Notes: generated from the letters alone by a model not told the origin. A stretch of DNA of 57,291 nt from an uncultured Lachnospiraceae bacterium (GCA_937910785.1 CALDLG010000002.1:1-57291); one strand, 5' to 3'. Shown: positions 43,747 through 53,405, numbered from the stretch's first letter. Numbers and translations: made by a program.

Positions 43747-44083
43747 CGTTGTTCCTCCACAATGCCGCCCTGTGATACGATGCGGCGGCAAGAATTATTT
43801 TTATTATATCATAAATATCCAAAAAAAACAGATCTGAGGAAAGTTTCTCTGAAAATTATTCGGATAAGCCGGCTCTCTTTTTTCAAAGCCGAAAAACGCC
43901 GGTCGGGCCGTCGTCAGATGCCGGACAGCCGGATGGTATCAGCAAGCTTAAAAACAGTATATAGGAAATTCGATCAGATTGCAAATTTCATAACGCATGC
44001 GGCGGATAGGAAACAGGAAAATTTAGAGTGGCACCATTCGAAAAAATCAAGTATAATGGAATGGCTGGTAAATATTGTGCACC

Positions 44084-44246
44084 AGTTCAGCTGCCGGGCA
44101 GGGCGGGGTATCGTTCCCTTGAAGGCACGCTTCCGCTCCGTGAAAAGCAGCAACGGATGCTAAGCTCGTAAAAAACCTCGCTAAGCACCGGCGCTTTTCA
44201 AGGACCTTCGCAGGAACGATACCCCGCCCTGCCCGGCAGCTGAACT
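44084..44246. repeat. 163-bp element with perfect 34-bp inverted repeats
   Basis: The arms 44084-44117 and 44213-44246 are perfect reverse complements over 34 bp, GC-rich (GCCGGGCAGGGCGGGGTA core). The 95-bp interior has further pairing (TGAAAAGC with GCTTTTCA) and no ORF. Lies in the 542-bp gap 43747-44288 upstream of tex. MITE-like or a repeated palindrome; a TATAAT at 44052-44057 upstream suggests the tex transcript would include the hairpin. Confidence 0.85.
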
Positions 44247-44288
44247 GATGTGATTACAGCGGTAATACGTGAAAGGAACGGTTAGGAA

Positions 44289-46679
44289 ATGGACATTATC
44301 GTAAAACTGAAGGAAGAACTTAAAGTAGAGAAATGGCAGGTGGAAGCTGCTGTCAAATTGATAGATGAAGGGAACACCATTCCTTTTATCTCCAGATATC
44401 GTAAAGAGGCTACCGGCTCTCTGAACGATGAGGTGCTGCGGAATCTGTATGAGCGGCTGACTTATCTGCGAAATCTGGAGGAGAAAAAGGAACAGGTATT
44501 AAAAAGCATTGAGGAACAGGGAAAGCTGACGGATGAATTGAAGGAAAGAATCGCGGCGGCTGAAACCATGGTGGTCGTAGACGATCTGTACCGTCCCTAT
44601 CGTCCGAAGAGAAAGACGCGGGCGAGCGTTGCGAAGGAAAAGGGGCTGGATGGCCTTGCGGAATATATTCTGGCACAGAATGCGGAAGCGCCCATTGAGG
44701 AAGAAGCGGCTAAGTATCTGCGCGAGGATGAGGACGCCGCAAAATCGGTAAAGACGGTTGAAGAAGCGGTCCAGGGCGCGAAGGATATCATTGCGGAAAT
44801 GATTTCCGACGAAGCGGATTACCGCATCTACATTCGTGATATCACGATGGAAGAAGGAAAAATCGTGAGCACAGCCAGAGACGAAAAGGCAGAGAGCGTA
44901 TACGAGATGTATTATGCTTATGAGGAACCGGTGAAAAAAGCTGCCGGACACCGTATTCTGGCGCTTAATCGAGGCGAAAGCGAGAAGTTCCTGAACGTAA
45001 AAATAGCGGCGCCGGAGGAACGCATTCTGCAGTTTTTGCGGAAGAAGGTGATAACAAATGACAATGCTGTCACTTCTCCGATTCTGGAAGAGGTAATATC
45101 TGATAGTTATGTCAGATTGATAGCGCCTGCGATTGAAAGAGAGATTCGTAATGACCTGACGGAAAAGGCGGAAGACGGAGCGATCGCCGTATTTGGCAAA
45201 AATCTGGAACAGCTTTTATTACAGCCGCCGATTGCGGGTAAAGTTGTGCTCGGCTGGGACCCGGCATTCCGGACAGGCTGTAAGCTGGCGGTCGTGGATG
45301 CAACAGGCAAAGTGCTGGATACGAAAGTCATCTATCCGACGGCGCCTCAGAACAAAGTGGCGGAGGCCAAAGCGGAACTGAAAAAACTGATCAAAAAATA
45401 TCAGGTATCCCTGATTTCCGTCGGAAACGGAACTGCATCCAGAGAATCGGAGCAGGTTATCGTCGAACTGCTGAAAGAACTGGATACTCCGGTACAGTAT
45501 GTCATCGTCAATGAAGCCGGCGCTTCCGTTTATTCGGCGAGCAAGCTGGCAACCGAAGAGTTTCCGAATTTTGATGTGGGGCAGAGAAGCGCGGCGTCCA
45601 TCGCGAGAAGACTGCAGGACCCGCTGGCGGAGCTTGTGAAAATCGATCCCAAATCTATCGGTGTCGGACAGTATCAACATGATATGAACCAGAAAAAACT
45701 GAGCGAAGCCTTAAACGGCGTTGTGGAAGACAGCGTTAATAAGGTCGGCGTGGACCTGAATACGGCTTCCGCGTCCTTATTGGAATATGTTTCCGGCGTG
45801 ACGAAGGTGATTGCCAGAAATATTGTGGATTACAGAGAAACGAACGGCCGTTTCACCAACCGGAAGCAGCTTTTGAAGGTGGCGAAACTGGGACCGAAGG
45901 CTTTTGAACAGTGTGCCGGGTTTATGCGGATTACGGACGGTGATAACCCGCTTGATGCGACGAGCGTTCATCCGGAATCCTATGAGGCTGCGGGAAAGCT
46001 TCTCGATAAAATGGGACTGACGATGGCGGATGTCAAAGAAGCACAGAAAAAAGCGGCAGCCGAGAAGGCGGCGGGCAAAAAAGCCGCCGCGGTGAAAGAA
46101 AGACCGGCGAAGAAACAGAAAGAAATTGTGATCCGGAATACCAATACGGCAATGGGCAAGGCGCTTGCCGCGGCGATGGGAGGCGTTGTACTGGAGAACG
46201 ACAGGAAAGAGAACGGAAGCAAACCGGCTTCCGGTGCCGCGGCAAAAGCCGAAGTAACGGTCAGCAGCCTGGAGCGGAAGATTAAAGATAAAAAGAAACT
46301 GGCGGAAGAACTCGGTATTGGTGAGATCACGCTGACGGATATTTTGAAAGAACTGGAGAAGCCGGCACGCGACCCGCGTGATGATATGCCTGCGCCGATT
46401 TTGCGGAGCGATGTACTGGATATGAAGGACTTAAAACCGGGCATGATTTTAAAGGGAACGGTCCGCAATGTCATCGATTTCGGCGCTTTTGTGGATATCG
46501 GCGTACATCAGGACGGCCTGGTGCATGTTTCCCAGATGACGGATAAATTTATCCGGCATCCGTTGGAGGCGGTCAGCGTCGGCGATATCGTGGATGTACA
46601 GGTGCTCACCGTCGATGTGGCGAAGAAGCGTATTGGACTTACGATGAAGATCGGAAAGGACGGGCAGGCGAAAGGATAG
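44289..46679 (+). CDS. Tex family RNA-binding transcription accessory protein
   Basis: 796 residues. N-terminal Tex helical region, YqgF-like RNase H fold at ~325-425 (GWDPAFRTGCKLAVVDATGK), helix-hairpin-helix repeats at ~500-570 (DLNTASASLLEYVSGVTKVI), a low-complexity Lys/Ala segment at ~590-670 and a C-terminal S1 domain at ~718-790 (KGTVRNVIDFGAFVDIGVHQ). AAAGGA before ATG 44289. Nucleic-acid-binding housekeeping protein with poorly defined role. Confidence 0.96.
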   Translation: MDIIVKLKEELKVEKWQVEAAVKLIDEGNTIPFISRYRKEATGSLNDEVLRNLYERLTYLRNLEEKKEQVLKSIEEQGKLTDELKERIAAAETMVVVDDLYRPYRPKRKTRASVAKEKGLDGLAEYILAQNAEAPIEEEAAKYLREDEDAAKSVKTVEEAVQGAKDIIAEMISDEADYRIYIRDITMEEGKIVSTARDEKAESVYEMYYAYEEPVKKAAGHRILALNRGESEKFLNVKIAAPEERILQFLRKKVITNDNAVTSPILEEVISDSYVRLIAPAIEREIRNDLTEKAEDGAIAVFGKNLEQLLLQPPIAGKVVLGWDPAFRTGCKLAVVDATGKVLDTKVIYPTAPQNKVAEAKAELKKLIKKYQVSLISVGNGTASRESEQVIVELLKELDTPVQYVIVNEAGASVYSASKLATEEFPNFDVGQRSAASIARRLQDPLAELVKIDPKSIGVGQYQHDMNQKKLSEALNGVVEDSVNKVGVDLNTASASLLEYVSGVTKVIARNIVDYRETNGRFTNRKQLLKVAKLGPKAFEQCAGFMRITDGDNPLDATSVHPESYEAAGKLLDKMGLTMADVKEAQKKAAAEKAAGKKAAAVKERPAKKQKEIVIRNTNTAMGKALAAAMGGVVLENDRKENGSKPASGAAAKAEVTVSSLERKIKDKKKLAEELGIGEITLTDILKELEKPARDPRDDMPAPILRSDVLDMKDLKPGMILKGTVRNVIDFGAFVDIGVHQDGLVHVSQMTDKFIRHPLEAVSVGDIVDVQVLTVDVAKKRIGLTMKIGKDGQAKG

Positions 46680-46706
46680 CCGTCCGATACAAATACAGGA
46701 ATGAAA

Positions 46707-48434
46707 ATGAACAGTGAATTTATCAGGGGAATGGATATATCCACATATCCGGAAATGCTGGATAAAGGGTACCGATATTACGATTACGATGGAAATGAGG
46801 TAAATCTGATTGATTTTGCCGTAAGTCAGGGATTTAATTATGCGCGTCTCCGCATTTGGAATGATCCGCATAATGTTCCTGAAGCGAAGGGATATTGTGA
46901 TCTGGCACATACGAAGAAAATGGTGCAGGAAATAAAGAAGCGGGGAATAGGGTTATTGCTTGATTTTCATTATTCGGACTGGTATGCCGATCCGGGGACA
47001 CAGACAAAACCGTCAGCCTGGGAAGGACTGGACAGGGATGAGCTGATAACGGCGGTATATGATTTCACCAAAGACGTCCTTTGGGAACTCGACGATGCTG
47101 GAGTATATCCTGATATGGTGCAAATCGGCAATGAGATACGCTGCGGTATGATCTGGCCGGAAGGGAAAACGGATAACTGGCCGATGCTTGCCCGACTCAT
47201 AAATGCAGGAATCAAAGCTGTCAGGGATACACAGGGACGGCGTGATACAAAGCTTATGCTTCATTTAGATCAGGGCGGACGATACGATTATCTGGAAGAG
47301 TGGTTTGACAACTGTCTTTCTCATGGAGTGACGGATTTTGATATCATAGGTCTTTCTTTCTATGCTTTTTGGCATGGCGGGTATCATGATGTGAAAAATT
47401 CTATGGAAAAACTCGCGGAGAGATATCATAAACCGTTGATTCTTGCGGAAGTGGCACATGGCTACAGGACGATTAAGGATGGATTGTATGATAAACCGCA
47501 GGAAGAACTTTCCGGATATCCGTCAAGTCCAAAAGGACAGAAAGAAGTTTTGGAGCTGGAAATGTGCATCACAGCCAATATTACCGGAAACAAAGGGCTG
47601 GGTGTTTTCTACTGGGAGCCCTTCTGTATGCCGGGAGGAATGGATGATGCATGGGCTAAGAGTATGAGTCTGGTGGATGAGAACGGGAAAGCGATGGAAG
47701 GAATAAAAGCCTTTTTAGAAAATCCCTTTGAATTTGACGCGGCTAAGTATGTGAAATTATACGCTCCGGAAAAAATAAAGCTGACAGAGGAAATGACCGG
47801 AGATTTAAGCAGGTATCTGCCGGAGAAAATCAGGGCATTGCGGTTTGACGGTAATATGGACAAACTGCCGGTGGTCTGGGATGATAAGGCGGAATTAAAG
47901 TCCGGTATTGTAAATGACATCACAGGAATTTGCAACGGACAGGAGGTTACGGCGCAGGTTGAGGTTGTAAATGACGCCAACAGCGTAAATCTGGTTGTAA
48001 ATGGAGCTTTTACGGAGAAACTGGAAGGATGGGATATTGAAAAGCCCGACTGCGTTGATATCAGGATATGGGAATACATCGGGGAATCGCTTCCATACGA
48101 ATCCTATCATTATCTGCGCATAAAAGGAAATGATAAATTCTGGTTTCATATGAGTCAGAAAATCAGCGTAAACAAAACCGGAAGGTATCGTTTTTCGCTT
48201 TCCTTTATGGGAGACAATACGACGGGCGTAAAGGTTCAGATGTATATTCTGGCGAATGGCAGTAAGCTGAGCCATGCGATTTTTCCGGAAGAAATCTGGC
48301 ATGAGCATAGCATTGATATTGAGATTACGGAGCTAAGCGGCGCCGATACGGAAATGGAACTGGAGGTTGGATTGCAGATGGATTCACCTGTCAGTTATGG
48401 AGCAGTTAAGGATATGAAATTTAAACCGGTTTAA
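46707..48434 (+). CDS. GH53 endo-beta-1,4-galactanase without signal peptide
   Basis: 575 residues. ATG 46707 is chosen (AGGA 6 bases upstream; ATG 46701 abuts the site). The GH53 barrel covers ~1-385: FIRGMDISTYPEMLDKGYRY, YARLRIWNDPHN, VQIGNEIRCGMIWP (acid/base Glu) and PLILAEVAHGYR (nucleophile Glu). The C-terminal ~150 residues form a beta-rich, carbohydrate-binding-like domain (NGAFTEKLEGWDIEKP). There is no N-terminal hydrophobic segment, so it is probably cytoplasmic and would act on imported galactan oligosaccharides. Confidence 0.93.
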   Translation: MNSEFIRGMDISTYPEMLDKGYRYYDYDGNEVNLIDFAVSQGFNYARLRIWNDPHNVPEAKGYCDLAHTKKMVQEIKKRGIGLLLDFHYSDWYADPGTQTKPSAWEGLDRDELITAVYDFTKDVLWELDDAGVYPDMVQIGNEIRCGMIWPEGKTDNWPMLARLINAGIKAVRDTQGRRDTKLMLHLDQGGRYDYLEEWFDNCLSHGVTDFDIIGLSFYAFWHGGYHDVKNSMEKLAERYHKPLILAEVAHGYRTIKDGLYDKPQEELSGYPSSPKGQKEVLELEMCITANITGNKGLGVFYWEPFCMPGGMDDAWAKSMSLVDENGKAMEGIKAFLENPFEFDAAKYVKLYAPEKIKLTEEMTGDLSRYLPEKIRALRFDGNMDKLPVVWDDKAELKSGIVNDITGICNGQEVTAQVEVVNDANSVNLVVNGAFTEKLEGWDIEKPDCVDIRIWEYIGESLPYESYHYLRIKGNDKFWFHMSQKISVNKTGRYRFSLSFMGDNTTGVKVQMYILANGSKLSHAIFPEEIWHEHSIDIEITELSGADTEMELEVGLQMDSPVSYGAVKDMKFKPV

Positions 48435-48460
48435 AAATTACAGGATGGAGGGTAATAGAA

Positions 48461-49027
48461 TTGGCTGAAGATCAAAATAAGAAAGATTGGAATTTATATG
48501 TATTGAGATATCATTACTCTGGCAACTATTATGTTGGAATTACGGAAAATTTTGAAAGAAGAATGTCAGAGCATTGGCGGCAGACTTCAACGAACAGTGA
48601 GCTGCCGATATGGTCAGAAAAAAATAAATCAACAAAAGGGTTTCAGTTTTATTGGTTCAATATTGACGCAGACGGTGTTTCACAAAGCCATGCGGATCAA
48701 TGTGAAAATTGTCTGGCCAGAATGCTTGTTGATAAAATAAAAGATATCAATAAAGAAAAGTTTATTGCGGAAGTTCATGTGGGAAATGGTGGATTTTATG
48801 ATGTGGATATTCCTGTGAAAAATTATGAATCGATTGATGAAACAGAAGCTTACATATCCCCAAATGAAATTGATAAAATAATTGCGGATTACCTGAAAGA
48901 GAGGAAATCACTTAAAACAGAAGAAGGGGACTTTTCTGTAAAATGTTGTAGAATCGGTTATGTTGGGGAATATGACCACCACCAGTGTAATGAAGGGTGG
49001 AACGATGTTGCATCGTTTGAGTTTTGA
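48461..49027 (+). CDS. GIY-YIG nuclease family protein
   Basis: 188 residues, TTG start 48461 with GGAGGG 8 bases upstream. N-terminal WNLYVLRYHYSGNYYVGITE then RRMSEHW, a GIY-YIG-type pattern in which the two tripeptides read LYV and YVG. Four Cys in the C-terminal part (CENC, CC). The rest is unassigned. First gene of an AT-richer accessory region. DNA-repair or mobile-element role is possible. Confidence 0.8.
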   Translation: MAEDQNKKDWNLYVLRYHYSGNYYVGITENFERRMSEHWRQTSTNSELPIWSEKNKSTKGFQFYWFNIDADGVSQSHADQCENCLARMLVDKIKDINKEKFIAEVHVGNGGFYDVDIPVKNYESIDETEAYISPNEIDKIIADYLKERKSLKTEEGDFSVKCCRIGYVGEYDHHQCNEGWNDVASFEF

Positions 49028-49100
49028 ATTGTGATGTATATGAAAAATTCCGGTATGAAAATGACAAAGTTGGATAAAAGAAACCAGGAATGAAATTACG

Positions 49101-49240
49101 ATGACATTTATAGAAACAGACCGTTTGCTTCACGAAGCTGATTTTTGTATTCGATGATCGACTATGCCTTTGGCGAATTGAAAGCTCACAAAATGTTGGA
49201 AGATGATTGGAAAGCTGATTATGGCTATACAAGGAAATGA
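49101..49240 (+). pseudogene. Remnant of a GNAT acetyltransferase
   Basis: Two short pieces in different frames: MTFIETDRLLHEADFCIR stop (49101-49157) and IDYAFGELKAHKM, which resembles the GNAT C-terminal helix. The middle of the domain is missing. Confidence 0.5.
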
Positions 49241-49715
49241 ACAGCCTGCGGTGATTCAGATCGACGAATCCCTGCGGCTTCGGAAATATGATGGGGTGTA
49301 TGAGTTTGCCCTGGAATGGTATCAGGACGAGAATACTGTTTATCTTGTGGACGGAAAAAAAGCTTCCTATACCATGGAACGGCTCAGGAGAATGTATGAA
49401 TATCTGAACAATGCCGGAGAGCTTTATTTTATCGAGGTATTAGAGGATACCGTATATAAACCCATCGGTGATGTGGCTTTCTGGCAGGAGGATATGCCAA
49501 TCGTGATCGGTGACCGGAACTATCGTGGCAGGAAAATCGGTCGTAAAGTTATTTCGGCATTGATTCAGCGCGGAAAAGAGTTAGGCTATGACCATCTGAA
49601 CGTCGGTGAAATCTACGACTGGAACGAAGCATCCAGAAGGTGCTTTGAAAGAGCCGGATTTCGTGCATACGAAAAAACAGACAATGGGTCTCGCTATCTT
49701 TTGCGGTTAAAATAA
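49221..49715 (+). CDS. GNAT family N-acetyltransferase
   Basis: 164 residues from ATG 49221 (the ATG at 49203 has no better site and overlaps the remnant). Acetyl-CoA binding core NYRGRKIGRKVISALIQRGK near residues 101-120 and the C-terminal NEASRRCFERAGFRAYEK. Acceptor substrate unknown. Confidence 0.88.
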   Translation: MAIQGNEQPAVIQIDESLRLRKYDGVYEFALEWYQDENTVYLVDGKKASYTMERLRRMYEYLNNAGELYFIEVLEDTVYKPIGDVAFWQEDMPIVIGDRNYRGRKIGRKVISALIQRGKELGYDHLNVGEIYDWNEASRRCFERAGFRAYEKTDNGSRYLLRLK

Positions 49716-49843
49716 ATTGGCGAACGGATATGTTTTTAGGTAATTTTATCTTATATGGCAAAGATTTTATAGATTCCAGTTTGTAGAACCGTAGCCGCAG
49801 GAAAACTGAATAACCGCTACCCGCCAAAAGCAGCACACCGAAG

Positions 49844-49875
49844 CAGGAAATCAAGAAAAGGTTTCCTGTTTTTTT
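49844..49875 (+). terminator. Terminator in a 423-bp gap
   Basis: CAGGAAA (49844-49850) / TTTCCTG (49862-49868) with an 11-base loop and seven T. The rest of the gap 49716-50138 is AT-rich (repeated AAATTTTC) with no gene seen. Confidence 0.6.
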
Positions 49876-50138
49876 GTACCCAAAGGTAAGGGAAATTTTA
49901 CGCCACACTAAAAATTTTCAAAAAGTTTTTCAAAACATTGACAAATTTTCATTTTTTCCCGTAGGGCTGATTTTTGCCTGATCGAATGAGCTTTGCGTGA
50001 ATGTATAGGGATTTCTGTGATAGCTTGAAAGCTTCGCCTGTTTGTATGCAAATAAAAAATAATCCCATAAGGAAAGTTGAAGATACAGGCGGACAGTGGC
50101 ATAATAAAAACCGTACTTCCTAAGAGCGGAGAACTTAT

Positions 50139-50807
50139 ATGGATAAGATACTGATCGTAGAAGACAGTATGGAACTGTCTGATGCCCTGTGCCGGAACCT
50201 GCAGGAAGAAGGGTTTGCGGTATCTGCTGCATCCTGTCTTGCGCAGGCCCGGAAATATCTGGATGGAGAGGTAGATTTATGCCTGTTGGACTTGAACCTG
50301 CCCGACGGGGACGGTTTTGCGTTCTGCCGTTATCTCAGTGAAAATACATCCATCCCCGTCATATTGCTGACCGTGCGTGATGGTGCGGAAGATATGGTAA
50401 AAGGGCTGTCTATAGGTGCTGATGATTATGTGACGAAGCCCTTCCACATGGATGTCCTTGTGTCAAGGATGCGGGCAGTGCTGCGGAGGGTAAGGGGCCA
50501 AAAAGCTGATGGCGATAATCTCTACTGTGGGGATGTCAGTATCAATAAAAGAGCATCCAAAGTATACCAGGGTGAGAAAATCACGCCTAAAGCATGGAGG
50601 ACGGAAAAGGAACAGCTTGAAAAGGAAATGCCGACACTTCGGAGCGAGAGGGTGAGGGCGTGCTATGACCTTGCATTTGCGGAAGTGATAAGCTACAACA
50701 GAGCCAATCTTGAACGTGTGGAACAGAACGAGAGCCGTCATCAATCTGTCCATAGGGCAGATTACAGACAGCAAGGCAGGACTAAGCGGAGAGAGGAAGA
50801 AATTTAA
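50139..50807 (+). pseudogene. Response regulator with foreign C-terminus (chimera)
   Basis: Residues 1-120 are an intact receiver domain: ILIVEDSMELSD, phospho-acceptor Asp in LCLLDLNLPDGDGFAF, and conserved Lys in DDYVTKPFH. The OmpR-type DNA-binding domain begins (LYCGDVSINKRASKVYQGEK) but after about position 50583 changes to an unrelated basic, Glu/Arg-rich sequence (EKEQLEKEMPTLRSERV, then RQQGRTKRREEEI). No winged helix remains and no sensor kinase is nearby. A recombination product of a mobile element; DNA binding is unlikely. Confidence 0.8.
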
Positions 50808-50884
50808 TGAAAAGGAAATAGAAATATGGGCGTGATGGTGGTATTCTGTTAAAAATACATATTGGCATTATAGGAGGTTAGATT

Positions 50885-51661
50885 ATGAATCCCCAAATGA
50901 TTTTGACTGATCTTGACGGAACTTTGATTTGTTCTGATGGCGGTATATCAGAACGTACAAAATTAGTTTTGAAACAATGTCAGAACTATGGCATTTACAT
51001 TGTAATAGCCACGGCCAGGTATTGGATAGGAGCAGAACGCTACATAGAAGAAATTCAGCCGGATTATGAGATTACAACAGATGGAACACTTATTCATCGG
51101 CATGGACAACAAATATATGGCTGTAATTTGGAAATTGAAGATACAAACCAAATTATACATGATATACTTTTACGAGATGATAGGACGGAAATAACTGTAG
51201 CAACAGGACGTCAGGTGTTTTGGAACAGTAAGCATATATCTGAGTCCGAAAAATTACATAAGGCAGTTTATTGTGATTATCAGAAACCACTATCTTGTCA
51301 AGCTAACAAAATTGTGGCAGAGCTGCCAAATTATGAAACAGCATTAGAAATAGCAAATAGAAATCATTGCCGTTTACAGAGTTATCGTGGGGAAAACTGG
51401 TATGCTTTTTTGCCAGAAAAGGCGGGAAAGGTACAGGCAATTCGGGAACTGGCAAGAATATTAGATATATCACTAAATGAAATTGTGGCTTTTGGTGATG
51501 ATAAAAATGATATTGAAATGCTTAAAATGTGTGGAATAGGCGTCGCTGTAAATAATGCCATTCCAGATGTTAAAGATATTGCAGATTGCATTACATTATC
51601 AAATGATGAGGATGGAGTAGCTGAATGGCTTGCAATAAATGTGCTGAAAAGTGTGGAATAA
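50885..51661 (+). CDS. HAD-superfamily Cof-type phosphatase
   Basis: 258 residues, AGGAGG upstream of ATG 50885. Motif I MILTDLDGTLICSDGG, motif II near IVIATARYW, motif III Lys in KAGKVQAIRELA and motif IV VAFGDDKNDIEMLK. The Cof/IIB cap lies between. Phosphosugar or FMN-type phosphatase; substrate not predictable. Lower GC than the chromosomal core. Confidence 0.93.
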   Translation: MNPQMILTDLDGTLICSDGGISERTKLVLKQCQNYGIYIVIATARYWIGAERYIEEIQPDYEITTDGTLIHRHGQQIYGCNLEIEDTNQIIHDILLRDDRTEITVATGRQVFWNSKHISESEKLHKAVYCDYQKPLSCQANKIVAELPNYETALEIANRNHCRLQSYRGENWYAFLPEKAGKVQAIRELARILDISLNEIVAFGDDKNDIEMLKMCGIGVAVNNAIPDVKDIADCITLSNDEDGVAEWLAINVLKSVE

Positions 51662-51706
51662 TAATTTATGGTTTACCTGACAAATAGAATAAGTAATACA
51701 GCGTCA

Positions 51707-51741
51707 GAGCGTATAGAAATCAAATCTATGCGCTCTTTTTT
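51707..51741 (+). terminator. Terminator before TnpW-like gene 1
   Basis: GAGCGTATAGA (51707-51717) / TCTATGCGCTC (51725-51735) and six T. A near copy precedes the second TnpW-like gene. Confidence 0.85.
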
Positions 51742-51759
51742 CATGTAAAGGAGCAGAGA

Positions 51760-51948
51760 ATGAAGAAAACAGATACCATCAAGCGAGCGCAGGAAAAGCG
51801 CAAAGGCTTTACCAAGAAAATCGGCAACACCACCTATGACGTATCATTCCATTACAGCCGACAGAACAGGGAAAGTATGAACGATAAAATTATCCAACTG
51901 ATAAGAAGAGTTTCACAAAAAATTCAGTTTTCAAAAGATACTGTCTGA
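51760..51948 (+). CDS. TnpW-like small transposon protein 1
   Basis: 62 residues, AAAGGAGCAGAGA before ATG 51760. TKKIGNTTYDVSFHYSRQNR and NDKIIQLIRR match the pattern of short TnpW proteins of conjugative transposons (IG.TTY.V...FS....E....KI.RLI). The C-terminal RVSQKIQFSKDTV differs from family tails and may be altered. Function unknown even in the family. Confidence 0.7.
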   Translation: MKKTDTIKRAQEKRKGFTKKIGNTTYDVSFHYSRQNRESMNDKIIQLIRRVSQKIQFSKDTV

Positions 51949-51982
51949 TGTATAATAAAAATGGTGAAGGAAAGTGATATTT

Positions 51983-52791
51983 TTGAATACAACAGTGCAG
52001 ACACACCAGCAGGATTTAGAGCGTCTAAAATCGCTACGCTATATGGATGATGATTTTATGACTGTATGCCTTGCAGATAATTTTGAGGGTGTGGAACTGA
52101 TATTACAGATTATTTTAAAGAAAAAAGACATAAAGATTAAATCGGTTCGGACGCAGGAAGTGCTGAAAAACTTACACGGGCGTTCGGCTACATTAGATGT
52201 TCATGCGGTTGACGGTGACAATAAAGAATTTGATGTGGAAATTCAGCGCAAGGACGCAGGAGCAGGCGCAAAAAGGGCAAGGCACAACAGCAGTCTGTTG
52301 GACGCACATATATTAAAGAGTGGAGAAGAAACAGAGGACATTCCCGACAGCTATGTTATTTTCATTACTGAAAATGATGTGATGAAAGGAAATCAGCCGA
52401 TATATCCAGTAGAGAGATATGTTACAATCGGAGAAAACAAGGTATTGTTTGGTGACGGTTCGCATATCATATATGTCAATGGTAAATATAGGGCGATGAT
52501 GAAATCGGAAAGCTGATGCACGATTTTTCATGCACTAATCCCGATGATATGAATTATGAGGCGCTTGCTAAAAAAGCGAGGTACTTCAAGCAGGATGAGA
52601 AAGGAGTAAAAGCCATGTGCAAAGTTATGGAAGATATGAGAAATGAGGCGGCATTAAACAATGCAAGGGAAACCGCAGAAAGACTGATAATCAAAGGGAA
52701 AATGACACTTGAAGAAATTGCGGAGTGTGTTCCATTATTATCACTTGATGAACTAAGAGAAATTGAAATGAGAGTTATGCAGTTGGCATAA
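51983..52791 (+). pseudogene. Rpn/PD-(D/E)XK nuclease family transposase, frameshifted
   Basis: The N-terminal part (TTG 51983 or GTG 51974) has LRYMDDDFMTVCLADNFEGV, SVRTQEVLKNLHGRSATLDV and the nuclease strand EFDVEIQRKDAGAGAKRARH. After YVNGKYR the frame is lost at GGG 52491-52493. The family sequence resumes in another frame as GDDEIGKLMHDFSCTNPDDM to 52791. One extra G restores a ~270-residue protein. Members promote recA-independent recombination (Rpn) or are annotated as transposases. Here probably inactive. Confidence 0.88.
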
Positions 52792-52830
52792 TCAATCATA
52801 TCAATCGAAATTAAATACAGTAACAGCGTT

Positions 52831-52870
52831 AGGGCATATAGAAACGAAAATCTATATGCTCTATTTTTTT
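52831..52870 (+). terminator. Terminator before TnpW-like gene 2
   Basis: AGGGCATATAGA (52831-52842) / TCTATATGCTCT (52851-52862) with one G-U pair, then seven T. Similar in sequence to the hairpin at 51707. Confidence 0.85.
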
Positions 52871-52887
52871 GCCATTAAGGAGGAGCA

Positions 52888-53100
52888 ATGAGCGACAACA
52901 TTCAGACCAACATCACAGGGCGATTAACGCCCTGTTTGCAGAAGAAGATTGATAAGGCAACTTATTTAGTTGAGGTACATTTTTCCGATACAAGTACCCA
53001 AAGCGTGGAGGACAAACTAAAGCGTGTTATTCTCCATGATTTAGAGCATGGGAAACAGGGCAGACCAAGAAAAAGTGATGAATATGTCCTTGACAAGTAG
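52888..53100 (+). CDS. TnpW-like small transposon protein 2
   Basis: 70 residues, AAGGAGGAGCA before ATG 52888. TYLVEVHFSDTSTQSVEDKL fits the TnpW pattern; the C-terminal GKQGRPRKSDEYVLDK is longer and basic. Related to but clearly different from the first copy. Confidence 0.72.
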   Translation: MSDNIQTNITGRLTPCLQKKIDKATYLVEVHFSDTSTQSVEDKLKRVILHDLEHGKQGRPRKSDEYVLDK

Positions 53101-53273
53101 CAACAGGAGCAGTTGCGCCGCACGCCCTCCCGGTTAAGCATATTATATTGTCATGGTGCAGTAATTTTCCAAAGTCAGACGCAAGGGAATATTTTGTGCA
53201 AGCTGCCTTTTGTTACCGAAAAGTGGTCATTTCGTTCCCTTCACTCGAAAAACGGAAATTTTCTGCCGATATA

Positions 53274-53295
53274 AAAAGACAGATACCTGTCTTTT
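53274..53295 (+). terminator. Short hairpin in a 305-bp gap
   Basis: AAAAGACAG (53274-53282) / CTGTCTTTT (53287-53295), loop ATAC. The gap 53101-53405 otherwise holds only a short decayed-looking reading frame near 53338. Confidence 0.5.
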
Positions 53296-53405
53296 GATAA
53301 AAGCCTCTGCAGGATTTGAGGTGGTGTGATATTGGATATGGCAGTTGTGGATGATAAAGAAGCGATCAAAGGATGTGGTAGTTTTTGTCAGGGGGAGAAA
53401 AATAT

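Noticed and set aside
52516..52791. Independent 91-residue gene
   Set aside because: It is the natural continuation of the Rpn-family protein after a frameshift; the ATG is internal (KLMHDF).
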